In this document: piece by piece, positions 36,176 to 44,318 of the stretch
How the letters are laid out: each line of letters starts with the position of its first letter
Numbering within the stretch: the first letter of the stretch is position 1
Source: Microbacteriaceae bacterium PS02070
GTDB taxonomy: Bacteria; Actinomycetota; Actinomycetes; Actinomycetales; Microbacteriaceae
Length of the DNA stretch: 64,000 nucleotides
Reading direction: 5' to 3'
Assembly: GCA_029959865.1 (NCBI GenBank)
Contig: JASCPE010000001.1
Coordinates: forward strand, 248,001-312,000
Made by a program: the position numbers and the translations under genes
Notes under the pieces: generated by a model
Told to the model about the DNA's origin: nothing
Databases searched by the model: none
Seen by the model: the letters and a program-made list of their open reading frames with translations, nothing else

Positions 36176-39100
36176 ATGGGCGACGTGCTGGAGCGGTTCG
36201 ATCCTGCGACGCAGGAGTGGTTCCGCGGCGCGTTCGCTCAGCCGACGACCGCCCAGCAGGGAGCCTGGGACGCGATCTCAGCCGGCCGCCACGCTCTGGT
36301 CGTCGCGCCGACCGGTTCCGGCAAGACGCTGTCCGCGTTCCTGTGGGCCATCGACCGGGTCTACCGCGAGAAGCGCGACGAACCGCAGAGCGACGGACCC
36401 GCGACGCGGATCCTGTACATCTCGCCGCTGAAGGCTCTCGGCGTCGACGTGGAACGCAACCTCCGTTCGCCGCTCGTGGGCATTGCGCAGAGCGCCCGCC
36501 GATTAGGGCGTGAGGTTCCTGAAGTCACGGTGGGTGTGCGCTCCGGCGACACGCCCCCCGCGGAGCGTCGCCGCCTCGTGGCCCACCCGCCCGACATCCT
36601 CATCACGACCCCCGAGTCGCTCTATCTGATGCTCACCTCGCAAGCACGCGAGACCCTTCGCGGGGTGCACACCGTCATCATCGACGAGGTGCACGCGGTC
36701 GCCGCGAGTAAACGTGGCGCGCACCTCGCGTTGAGTCTGGAACGTCTGGACGATCTCCTCGACACCCCCGCCCAGCGCATCGGGCTTTCCGCGACCGTGC
36801 GACCGATCGACGAGGTAGCGGGTTTCCTCGGCGGGGCTGCACCGGTCGAGATCGTCGCCCCACGCGCGTCGAAGGCGTTCGACCTGTCCGTTGTCGTGCC
36901 GGTCGATGACATGCTCCACCCGCCGCCCGCCGCCGGCGCGGAACCGGCCGCACCCACCGGCGACGACGAGAACTGGTTCGAGACCCCCACCGAGGTGACC
37001 GGGTCGGTCTGGCCACACGTGGAAGAAGCGATCGTCGATCGCGTCCTTGCGCACCGTTCCACCATCGTCTTCGCGAATTCCCGTCGTCTGGCCGAGCGCC
37101 TCACGGGTCGACTCAACGAGATCTACGCCGAGCGGCTCGGAATCGATCTCCCTGAGAAGGCCGTCCCCGCGGAGATTATGGCGCAGGCCGGGTCGACGGC
37201 GGGTGCCGAACCGGTCCTCGCGAAGGCGCACCACGGATCGGTGTCGAAGGAACAGCGAGCCATCGTCGAAGACGAACTCAAGCGCGGCGTCCTCCGGTGC
37301 GTCGTCGCAACCAGCAGCCTCGAACTCGGCATCGACATGGGTGCCGTCGACCTCGTGATCCAGGTGGAGTCCCCACCCTCGGCTGCGTCGGGCCTACAGC
37401 GCATCGGCCGCGCCGGCCATAACGTCGGCGACATCAGCCGTGCCGCGCTGTTCCCGAAACACCGCGGCGACGTGCTCCACACCGCGGTCGTCACCGAACG
37501 CATGCTCGCGGGCCAGATCGAGCAGATCGCCATCCCGCAAAACCCGTTGGACATCCTCGCGCAGCAGACGATCGCAGCGAGCGCCATGGGTGACCTCGAT
37601 GTTGAGGGCTGGTTCGATACGGTCCGCCGCTCGGCTCCGTTTCGCGGCCTGCCCCGCAGCGCGTACGAGGCCACTCTTGACCTGCTCGCCGGCCGCTACC
37701 CTTCGGAGGAGTTCGCCACCCTCCGTCCACGTGTGGTGTGGGACCGCGACCGCGGCACCCTGTCCGCCCGCCCCGGCGCCCAGCGCGTCGCGGTCACGAG
37801 CGGCGGCACCATCCCCGACCGGGGTCTCTTTGGGGTCTTTGTGGCCGGGGGGTCGCGCGGCGCCCGCGTCGGTGAGCTCGACGAGGAGATGGTCTACGAG
37901 TCGCGCGTGAACGATGTCTTCACCCTCGGCACCACGAGCTGGCGCATCGTCGAGATCACCCACGATCGCGTCAATGTCGTCCCCGCGTTCGGGCAGCCGG
38001 GGAAGCTGCCGTTCTGGCACGGTGATGGGCTCGGCCGACCCGCAGAACTCGGCGAAGCACTCGGCGCCTTTTCGCGAGAGCTCGCCGCCGCGCAGGACGA
38101 CGACGCCCGACAGAGGCTCCGCACCGCCGGACTCGACGAGCGCGCCATCGAGAATCTCCTCGGCTACCTCGCCGACCAGAAGGAGGCGACCGGGACGCTC
38201 CCGACCGATCGCACGCTCACCGTCGAACGATCACGAGACGAAGTCGGCGACTGGCGTCTCATCCTGCATTCCCCATACGGAATGCATGTGCACGCACCCT
38301 GGGCTCTGGCAGTGTCGGCCAGGCTGCGGGAGCGGCTCGGACTCGATGCCTCCGCGGTCGCGAGCGACGATGGAATCATCGCGCGCGTCCCGGATACCGA
38401 GGCTGATCCGCCGGGCGCGGAGCTGTTCGTCTTCGACCCCGACGAACTGGACCACCTCGTCACGCAGGAAGTCGGCGGGTCCGCGCTCTTCGCGTCGCGG
38501 TTCCGCGAGTCCGCCGCCCGGGCGCTCTTGCTTCCCCGCCTCAACCCGAATCGGCGCGCGCCGCTCTGGCAACAACGTCAGCGCGCCGCGCAGCTCCTCG
38601 ACGTCGCCCGTGACTACCCCACGTTTCCCATCATCCTGGAGACGCTGCGCGAGGTCCTCCAAGACGTCTACGACCTCCCGGCCCTCCTGCGCATCACCCG
38701 CGCGATCGCCGACCGCAGCATCCGTCTCGTCGAAACCGAGACCGGTTCCCCTTCGCCGTACGCCCGCGATCTGCTCTTCGGGTACGTGGGCGCGTTCATG
38801 TACGAGGGCGACTCGCCGCTCGCCGAGCGTCGCGCCGCCGCCCTCACTGTCGACCCGTCCTTGCTGTCCGAACTTCTCGGCAAGGTCGAACTCCGTGAGC
38901 TGCTCGACCCCGAGGTTATCGCCCAGCACGAACGCGACGTGCAGCGGCTGTCCCCGGATCGCCAGGTCCATGGCCGCGAAGGGGTCGCCGATCTGCTTCG
39001 ACTCATCGGCCCCATCAGCATCGCGGAGATCACTCTCAGGATCACGACCGACGGGGACGACCCATCCGCCGCCGCGCGCGCCTTCGTCGATGAACTGGTC

Positions 39101-40768
39101 GAGGCCCGCCGGGCGATCGTCGTCCAGATCGCGGGCGAACAGCGCATCGCAGCGATTGAGGACGCCGGCCGCTTGCGCGATGGGCTGGGTGCCGCGTTGC
39201 CGGTGGGAGTCCCGGTCGCGTTTCTGGAACCGGTCACCGACCCGCTCGGTGACCTCGTCTCGCGATACGCACGTTCCCACGGCCCATTCCGCGCCGCGAG
39301 CGTCGCCGCCTGGCTGGGCATCGGCACCGCTGTCGCACGGCAGACCCTGCAACGGCTCGAGTCCGCCGGCCGCATCACCAGCGGGTTCTTTCTGCCCGAC
39401 CCCGACTCCCCCGACGAGGCGGAATGGGCTGACGTGGAGACCCTGCGCACCCTGCGCATGCGCTCCCTTGCGGTGATCCGCGGCAGTGTGGAACCGGTCA
39501 CTCCCGATGCCTTCGCCCGGTTCCTGCCGACCTGGCAGCACCTCACCCGACCGCTGGAAGGTGTGGACGGAGTTCTCACCGTCATCGATCAGCTCGCTGG
39601 GGTACCCCTGCCCGCGAGCGCCTGGGAGACGCTGATCCTTCCGTCACGAGTGCGCGACTACGCCCCCGCGATGCTGGACGAGCTCACCGCGACCGGGGAG
39701 GTGGTCTGGTCGGGGCACGGCACTCTGCCCGGCAAGGATGGCTGGCTCGCCCTGCACACCGCGGAAACGGTGACCTGGACGCTCGCCGAGCCCGGCCCCG
39801 AGCCGGATGAACTTGAGGCGGCCGTCTACGCCGCACTCAGCACCGGGGGCGCGTACTTCGCCGGTCAGCTCGTCGGGATGGTCGGTGCCGAGAGCGAAAG
39901 TGCCGTCGTTCAGGCGCTGTGGAATCTCGTCTGGACGGGGCGGGTGACCAACGACACCTTCGCCCCGATTCGGGGGATGCTCTCCGGCGGGAAGTCAGCG
40001 CATCGCAGCGCCCGGCGCACCCCGGTACGCACGCGAACGTTCCGTGGCGCGAAGCGCCCACCCGTGCGCGCGGCTCCGCTGAGCGGCGGGCGGTGGTCCG
40101 CGCTCCCCACGCCCGATTCCGATGCCACCGCACGGGTCGCCGCAACGGCGGGTCTCCTGCTGGAACGCTACGGCGTCGTGACGCGCGGTTCGGTGCAGGC
40201 CGAAGGCATCGAGGGCGGATTCGCGCAGGTGTATCGCACGCTCGCACAGTTCGAGGACGCCGGGCACGCCCGCCGCGGCTACTACATCGAAGGTCTGGGT
40301 GCTGCCCAGTTCGCCGCGTCCACGACGGTGGACCGACTCCGCGACTTCGCTGCGGTGGCTGACCCGGCGCCCCTGCAAGCGATCGTCCTGGCGGCGACCG
40401 ACCCCGCCAATCCGTACGGCGCCGCATTGCCGTGGCCGCCCAGCCCGGAGGGTGTGACCCACCGGCCGGGTCGCAAGGCCGGCGGACTGGTCGTGCTCGT
40501 CGACGGAGCCCTCGTGCTGTATCTCGAACGCGGTGGGCGAACCGCGCTCACCTTCACGGGCGATGAGGCCGTGCTCGGTTCCGCCGCGCACGCGCTGGTG
40601 GACGTGGCGCGCTCTCGCGCCCTCGGTGCGCTGACGATCGAGCAGATCGACGGCGAGTTCGTCTACACAACGCCGGTCGGGCGCATCCTGCGGGACGCCG
40701 GATTCGTGGAGTCCCCCCGCGGTCTTGCCCTGCGCCCCGCCCGGGGAACGAGCGGTCCACATGCCTGA
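36176..40768 (+). CDS. lhr: ATP-dependent helicase Lhr
   Basis: A 1530-aa superfamily 2 helicase, the full-length actinobacterial Lhr. Motif I is APTGSGKT (44-51), motif II is VIIDEVHAVA, motif III LSATVRPIDE, and motif VI LQRIGRAGHNVGD. The Lhr winged-helix and beta-barrel core follows, then a long C-terminal extension that in homologues drives oligomerisation. Mycobacterial Lhr is a 3'-5' DNA translocase linked to repair of DNA crosslinks and other damage. The gene overlaps nei by 8 bp, a conserved lhr-nei arrangement that supports a joint repair role. The start is ATG at 36176; longer in-frame starts lack signals. Confidence 0.95.
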   Translation: MGDVLERFDPATQEWFRGAFAQPTTAQQGAWDAISAGRHALVVAPTGSGKTLSAFLWAIDRVYREKRDEPQSDGPATRILYISPLKALGVDVERNLRSPLVGIAQSARRLGREVPEVTVGVRSGDTPPAERRRLVAHPPDILITTPESLYLMLTSQARETLRGVHTVIIDEVHAVAASKRGAHLALSLERLDDLLDTPAQRIGLSATVRPIDEVAGFLGGAAPVEIVAPRASKAFDLSVVVPVDDMLHPPPAAGAEPAAPTGDDENWFETPTEVTGSVWPHVEEAIVDRVLAHRSTIVFANSRRLAERLTGRLNEIYAERLGIDLPEKAVPAEIMAQAGSTAGAEPVLAKAHHGSVSKEQRAIVEDELKRGVLRCVVATSSLELGIDMGAVDLVIQVESPPSAASGLQRIGRAGHNVGDISRAALFPKHRGDVLHTAVVTERMLAGQIEQIAIPQNPLDILAQQTIAASAMGDLDVEGWFDTVRRSAPFRGLPRSAYEATLDLLAGRYPSEEFATLRPRVVWDRDRGTLSARPGAQRVAVTSGGTIPDRGLFGVFVAGGSRGARVGELDEEMVYESRVNDVFTLGTTSWRIVEITHDRVNVVPAFGQPGKLPFWHGDGLGRPAELGEALGAFSRELAAAQDDDARQRLRTAGLDERAIENLLGYLADQKEATGTLPTDRTLTVERSRDEVGDWRLILHSPYGMHVHAPWALAVSARLRERLGLDASAVASDDGIIARVPDTEADPPGAELFVFDPDELDHLVTQEVGGSALFASRFRESAARALLLPRLNPNRRAPLWQQRQRAAQLLDVARDYPTFPIILETLREVLQDVYDLPALLRITRAIADRSIRLVETETGSPSPYARDLLFGYVGAFMYEGDSPLAERRAAALTVDPSLLSELLGKVELRELLDPEVIAQHERDVQRLSPDRQVHGREGVADLLRLIGPISIAEITLRITTDGDDPSAAARAFVDELVEARRAIVVQIAGEQRIAAIEDAGRLRDGLGAALPVGVPVAFLEPVTDPLGDLVSRYARSHGPFRAASVAAWLGIGTAVARQTLQRLESAGRITSGFFLPDPDSPDEAEWADVETLRTLRMRSLAVIRGSVEPVTPDAFARFLPTWQHLTRPLEGVDGVLTVIDQLAGVPLPASAWETLILPSRVRDYAPAMLDELTATGEVVWSGHGTLPGKDGWLALHTAETVTWTLAEPGPEPDELEAAVYAALSTGGAYFAGQLVGMVGAESESAVVQALWNLVWTGRVTNDTFAPIRGMLSGGKSAHRSARRTPVRTRTFRGAKRPPVRAAPLSGGRWSALPTPDSDATARVAATAGLLLERYGVVTRGSVQAEGIEGGFAQVYRTLAQFEDAGHARRGYYIEGLGAAQFAASTTVDRLRDFAAVADPAPLQAIVLAATDPANPYGAALPWPPSPEGVTHRPGRKAGGLVVLVDGALVLYLERGGRTALTFTGDEAVLGSAAHALVDVARSRALGALTIEQIDGEFVYTTPVGRILRDAGFVESPRGLALRPARGTSGPHA

Positions 40769-41543
40769 GGGCGATACCGTCTTCCGAGCGGCCCGCGCAC
40801 TCGATGTCGCGTTATCGGGTGACCTTGTGACCCGCTTCGAGGCGCGCGTTCCCCGCAGCGCGGTGGCAGACCTCAGCGGCGAACGGGTGCGCTCCGTCGC
40901 ACCCGCGGGCAAGCACCTCCTCCTGCGGATCGGCGACTACACCCTTCACTCGCACCTGAAGATGGAGGGCCGCTGGGCCGTGATGCGGCCGGGTCAGCGC
41001 TGGCCCTCTCCCGCATATCAGGCTCGCGCGATCGTCGAGACGGCGCGCGCCGTCGCCGTGGGCTTCGAGCTTGCGCAGGTCGAGGTGCTCCCCACCCGCG
41101 AAGAGGAGCGCATCGTCGGTCATCTCGGCCCCGACCCGCTGTCGGCCACGTGGGATCCCGTGGAAGCGGCACGGCGCGTCGCCACTGATCCTCGCGCTGC
41201 CCACGTGGCCATCCTGGATCAGCGAAACGTCGCGGGATTCGGCAATGTCTACGCCAACGAGCTCTTGTTCGTGCGCGGCATCCACCCCGAGACCCCGGCG
41301 ACCGATATCGACGCAGCAGCGCTCGTCAGCACGGGGGCCCGCATGATCCGCGCGAACCGCGACCGCACGGGACGGACATTCACCGGCAAGAACGTCCCGG
41401 GTCAGCGCACGTGGGTGTATCGACGCGCTGGAGCGCCGTGCCGCCGCTGCGGCACCCTCATCGAGGAGACCACTCTCGGCGCAGACCCGACCTCGCAGCG
41501 CATCGTCTTCTGGTGTCCGTCCTGCCAGCCTCGTCTCGCGTAG
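40761..41543 (+). CDS. nei: Endonuclease VIII-family DNA glycosylase/AP lyase
   Basis: A 260-aa Fpg/Nei enzyme. It begins MPEGDTVFRAARALDVAL, in which the processed N-terminal proline and E3 are catalytic. The H2TH segment lies around ILDQRNVAGFGNVYANELLF, and the zinc finger is CRRCG followed by CPSCQ. It excises oxidised pyrimidines and cleaves the abasic site. ATG at 40761 lies inside the lhr 3' end, so the two are coupled. A longer upstream start would bury the catalytic proline and is wrong. Confidence 0.95.
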   Translation: MPEGDTVFRAARALDVALSGDLVTRFEARVPRSAVADLSGERVRSVAPAGKHLLLRIGDYTLHSHLKMEGRWAVMRPGQRWPSPAYQARAIVETARAVAVGFELAQVEVLPTREEERIVGHLGPDPLSATWDPVEAARRVATDPRAAHVAILDQRNVAGFGNVYANELLFVRGIHPETPATDIDAAALVSTGARMIRANRDRTGRTFTGKNVPGQRTWVYRRAGAPCRRCGTLIEETTLGADPTSQRIVFWCPSCQPRLA

Positions 41544-41555
41544 CCGCTCCGAGGA

Positions 41556-42212
41556 TCATCGACCGATATACCGGCCTGGACGGTGGTTCAACGCGAGCAC
41601 GAGGTTCAGGAGAACCGCGCCGACAGCGCTCAGCAGCACCAGGTGCGGCGGGATGACGAGCAGCGCGCTGAGGATGATCAGCAGATCGAACACCATCAGC
41701 GACCATCCCGCGCGGATGCCGGTCCGGTCCTGGAGGATCAACGCGACGATCTGCACACCGCCAACACTCGCCTGATGCCGGAACAGGATCAGCAAGCCGA
41801 TGCCGCACAGGAGGTTGCCGACGAGCGCGCCGTACAGCGGATCGATGGACTCGACCTGGAACAGCAACGGATGCACGACCGTGAAACCCGAGACGAGCCC
41901 GATGCACAGCGCCGTGCGAAGCGTGAAGTTCCAGCCGCGCTTGAAGATCGCCAGGACCGCGAAGGGAAGGTTGATCACGGCGAAGAGCAGCGCGTAGGAC
42001 CACCCGGTCGCGTATCCGATGAGGAGGGACAGCCCCGCTGTTCCTCCCGTGACGGCGCCGATCAGGTTCAGCAGATACAGGCCGAACGACGCGGTGAAGG
42101 TGCCTGTGAGGAGCCCCAAGACGTCCTCGGGGATCGTGTGCTTGGTCAGCGAGCGCTCGAACACCAGCGATGGCCCCGTGCTCGGGGCGGCGGATTCTCG
42201 CGGGGCGCTCAC
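41556..42212 (-). CDS. YitT family membrane protein
   Basis: A 218-aa membrane protein with about five to six hydrophobic segments: LGLLTGTFTASFGLYLLNLI, GGTAGLSLLIGYATGWSYAL, LLFAVINLPFAVLAIF, LYGALVGNLLCGIGLLILF, LIILSALLVIPPHLVLLSAV. The glycine-rich GAVTGGTAGLSLL segment is typical of the YitT/DUF161 group. It lacks the C-terminal DUF2179 soluble domain found in longer members. The function is unknown. GTG at 42212 has GAGAAT 6 nt upstream. It is convergent with nei. Confidence 0.8.
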   Translation of the reverse strand: MSAPRESAAPSTGPSLVFERSLTKHTIPEDVLGLLTGTFTASFGLYLLNLIGAVTGGTAGLSLLIGYATGWSYALLFAVINLPFAVLAIFKRGWNFTLRTALCIGLVSGFTVVHPLLFQVESIDPLYGALVGNLLCGIGLLILFRHQASVGGVQIVALILQDRTGIRAGWSLMVFDLLIILSALLVIPPHLVLLSAVGAVLLNLVLALNHRPGRYIGR

Positions 42213-42341
42213 TCTCCCATTCTCACCGACGACGGCCGGTTCCTATGAATCGGCTGACCGCTGGAGGACGGCGGGGAATGAAACCGTGGGGGGCCATGTT
42301 TCACCCAGTGTCATCCGCACGACCTACTTCGGAGGGACACG

Positions 42342-42749
42342 TTGGGTAAGAACTACGTCGACATCGAGAACGACCAGGGCGAGACGCTGCGCTACCGCAA
42401 GCACGCCAATGGGCGCGGCTTGGTCGCGCACGGAGCCAAAGTGCACGCCAGTGCCACCGTGGAATCCGGAGCGTATGTCGAACCGGGAGTTCAGATCGCC
42501 CCGGACGTCTTCGTGGGACGGGGCGCATGGATCGAGCCCGACGCTGTCATCGGCGCGCGGGCGTACGTTGCCCCGCACGCACATGTGGGCGAGGGTGCAT
42601 CCATCGGCGCGGGCGCACACGTCGGCATTCGTGCCAGCGTCGGCGCCGGAGCTCGCGTAGCCGTAGGCTCCCTCATCGGCGACGACGAGACCATCCGTGA
42701 CGGCGAGCGCTTCGCCACCGACGAGCGGGGATTCCGCCTCGCCGCATGA
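42342..42749 (+). CDS. Hexapeptide-repeat (left-handed beta-helix) protein
   Basis: A 135-aa protein whose residues 29-110 are a run of hexapeptide repeats ([V/I/A]-x-x-x-x-x periodicity), for example VHASATVESGAYVEPGVQIA and VGEGASIGAGAHVGIRASVG. It would fold as a short left-handed beta-helix. The N-terminus (GKNYVDIENDQGETLRYRKH) precedes it. There is no catalytic histidine loop or acyltransferase C-terminal helix, so enzymatic activity is not assured. The start is TTG at 42342, supported by a strong GGAGG seven bases upstream. Confidence 0.7.
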   Translation: MGKNYVDIENDQGETLRYRKHANGRGLVAHGAKVHASATVESGAYVEPGVQIAPDVFVGRGAWIEPDAVIGARAYVAPHAHVGEGASIGAGAHVGIRASVGAGARVAVGSLIGDDETIRDGERFATDERGFRLAA

Positions 42750-42769
42750 CGCGCTGATAGCGTCATTCG

Positions 42770-43315
42770 ATGCGACGCGCGCGGCTTCTCCTGATCTGCC
42801 TCGCCGTCCTCGCGGTGGCGGCGATTGCGTTCTGGTACCTCTCCCGAGACAACGGGCCCGGTGCCGCTGACGGTCCGACGCAGCCGAGCGCTGCGGTGCC
42901 CGTAACGATCGAGTACGTGTACGACGGCGACAGCCTTGAGGTCAGTGCGCACGACGTGACCGACCTTCTGGACACCACGGCGCCGGTCGACGTCCGCCTC
43001 ATCGGCATCGATGCTCCGGAAGGCACGCCCACGGTGCAGTGTGGGGCCGATGAAGCGAGGAATGCGCTCCGTGATCTTCTCCCCGAGGGAAGCACCGCGT
43101 GGGCGATTCCCGATGCGGAGGCCGAGGATCGCTACGAGCGTCGCCTGCTCTACCTCTGGAACGACGACGGCGTCTTGGTGAACCATGCCCTCGTCGCTCT
43201 CGGCCATGCCGAGCCGCTCGTCATCGAGCCCAACACGACGTACGCTCCCGTGCTCGCGGCCGCAGCCCAGGAGGCGCGGAACGCGAACGCCGGGGTGTGG
43301 GGAACATGCCGATAG
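42770..43315 (+). CDS. Thermonuclease-family (SNase-like) membrane-anchored or secreted nuclease
   Basis: A 181-aa protein with an N-terminal hydrophobic helix (RLLLICLAVLAVAAIAFWYL) that acts as a signal anchor or signal peptide, followed by an SNase domain. The active-site features are present: IEYVYDGDSLEV, DVRLIGIDAPEGT (R and the acidic D-A-P-E) and EDRYERRLLYLW. SNases are Ca-dependent phosphodiesterases cutting DNA or RNA. It acts outside the cytoplasm. TAGCGT 6 nt before the ATG indicates a leaderless message. Confidence 0.85.
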   Translation: MRRARLLLICLAVLAVAAIAFWYLSRDNGPGAADGPTQPSAAVPVTIEYVYDGDSLEVSAHDVTDLLDTTAPVDVRLIGIDAPEGTPTVQCGADEARNALRDLLPEGSTAWAIPDAEAEDRYERRLLYLWNDDGVLVNHALVALGHAEPLVIEPNTTYAPVLAAAAQEARNANAGVWGTCR

Positions 43316-43335
43316 CCCCGGGTACTGTGGTCCAC

Positions 43336-44058
43336 ATGGCGAAAGGTCGCGCGCGCGGACGGCGCCCCCCACGCAAGACCACACCTCCCGCGCGCGGGAA
43401 GAAGCAGACACCCCGCCCCTCACCTGCTGCCGCACCCGCTCCCCCGGTGCGGACCGGACCCGACACCCTGCGGGTCGGTGCCGTCGCGGGCGCGACGCCC
43501 GGCAAATGGATTGACCGATGGCGTGAGCGCCTCCCGGAGATCGCGCTCACGGTGACGGCCCTCACCCTCGCGGACCAGCGCGAGAAGCTCAGCGCCGGAG
43601 CGGTGGATGTCGCGTTCGTCCGACTGCCGATCGCGGAAGACGGACTGCATCTCATCCCGCTGTACGACGAGGATCCGGTCGTGGTCTTCCCCGCTGAGTC
43701 TCATCTCGCCGCGGCGGATGAGCTGCGCACCGATGACCTCCGAGACGAGGTCGTCCTCGCCGCCGAGGACGCTCCGCCCCACGACCCGATTCCGGGTACC
43801 CGCGCGCCCTCGTTCGCTCCTCTCCCCACGGTCGCCGATGCGTTCGCGACCATCGGCGCGGGGGTGGGCATCATGGTGGTGCCGGCATCGCTGGCACGGC
43901 TGCACACTCGGAAAGACGTGGCCACGCGCCCGTGGGTCGACGGCGCGGTATCGCGTGTCGCCCTGGCGTGGGAACGTGAGGCCACCGACGCCGCCGACCT
44001 GATCGAGACATTCGTCGGTATCGTGCGCGGGCGCACGGCGCGTTCTTCCCGCGGGTGA
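43336..44058 (+). CDS. LysR-type substrate-binding domain without an HTH
   Basis: A 240-aa protein. The first 45 residues are Arg/Lys/Pro-rich and disordered-looking. The rest matches the effector domain of LysR regulators: LRVGAVAGATPGKWIDRWRE, LALADQREKL-like LADQREKLSAGAVDVAFVRL, LYDEDPVVVFPAESHLAAAD, and VADAFATIGAGVGIMVVPAS. No winged helix is present, and none is encoded in the DNA upstream, which is the nuclease gene. It is either a domain-only family, which exists in actinobacteria, or a decayed regulator; the intact frame favours the former. The ATG at 43336 has TACTGT 7 nt upstream. The function is unknown. Confidence 0.75.
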   Translation: MAKGRARGRRPPRKTTPPARGKKQTPRPSPAAAPAPPVRTGPDTLRVGAVAGATPGKWIDRWRERLPEIALTVTALTLADQREKLSAGAVDVAFVRLPIAEDGLHLIPLYDEDPVVVFPAESHLAAADELRTDDLRDEVVLAAEDAPPHDPIPGTRAPSFAPLPTVADAFATIGAGVGIMVVPASLARLHTRKDVATRPWVDGAVSRVALAWEREATDAADLIETFVGIVRGRTARSSRG

Positions 44059-44126
44059 CCCGCCCGGTCGGCGTCTGCAGCGAGGACGGCTGACCGCTCG
44101 AGCTCACGTGTCGGCTGCAGGGAACG

Positions 44127-44146
44127 ACAAAGGGGCCGACGGCCCC
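44127..44146 (-). terminator. Hairpin with T-run downstream of the CHAT operon
   Basis: GGGGCC and GGCCCC with a 3-nt loop (44132-44146) are followed on the minus strand by TTTGTCGTT. This is a classic factor-independent form, placed 170 nt beyond the CHAT stop. It is the likely end of the sigma-S8-CHAT operon. The rest of the 260-nt gap 44059-44318 shows no gene. Confidence 0.65.
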
Positions 44147-44318
44147 CTCCGTCGACCCCGCGCGAACGCCCCCCGCTCACGCGCATGGATGGTCCGCGCC
44201 CAGTCGCGGCCCCAGATCGAGACTCCCCTCTGTCTCGCCATCCACAGAGCAAGAGGGGGTGAAGCCGTGCGTGATACACAGTCATCGAAAAAAACTCAGA
44301 AATCGATGATGATGCGGG

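Noticed and set aside
43099..43335. An N-terminal extension of the LysR-effector gene that might supply an HTH
   Set aside because: The extension lies over the nuclease coding sequence in another frame, is Arg/Pro-rich and shows no helix-turn-helix pattern.
44108..44318. A small plus-strand gene downstream of the LysR-effector gene
   Set aside because: The candidate frame runs antisense into the CHAT gene, crosses the operon terminator and has no translation signal.
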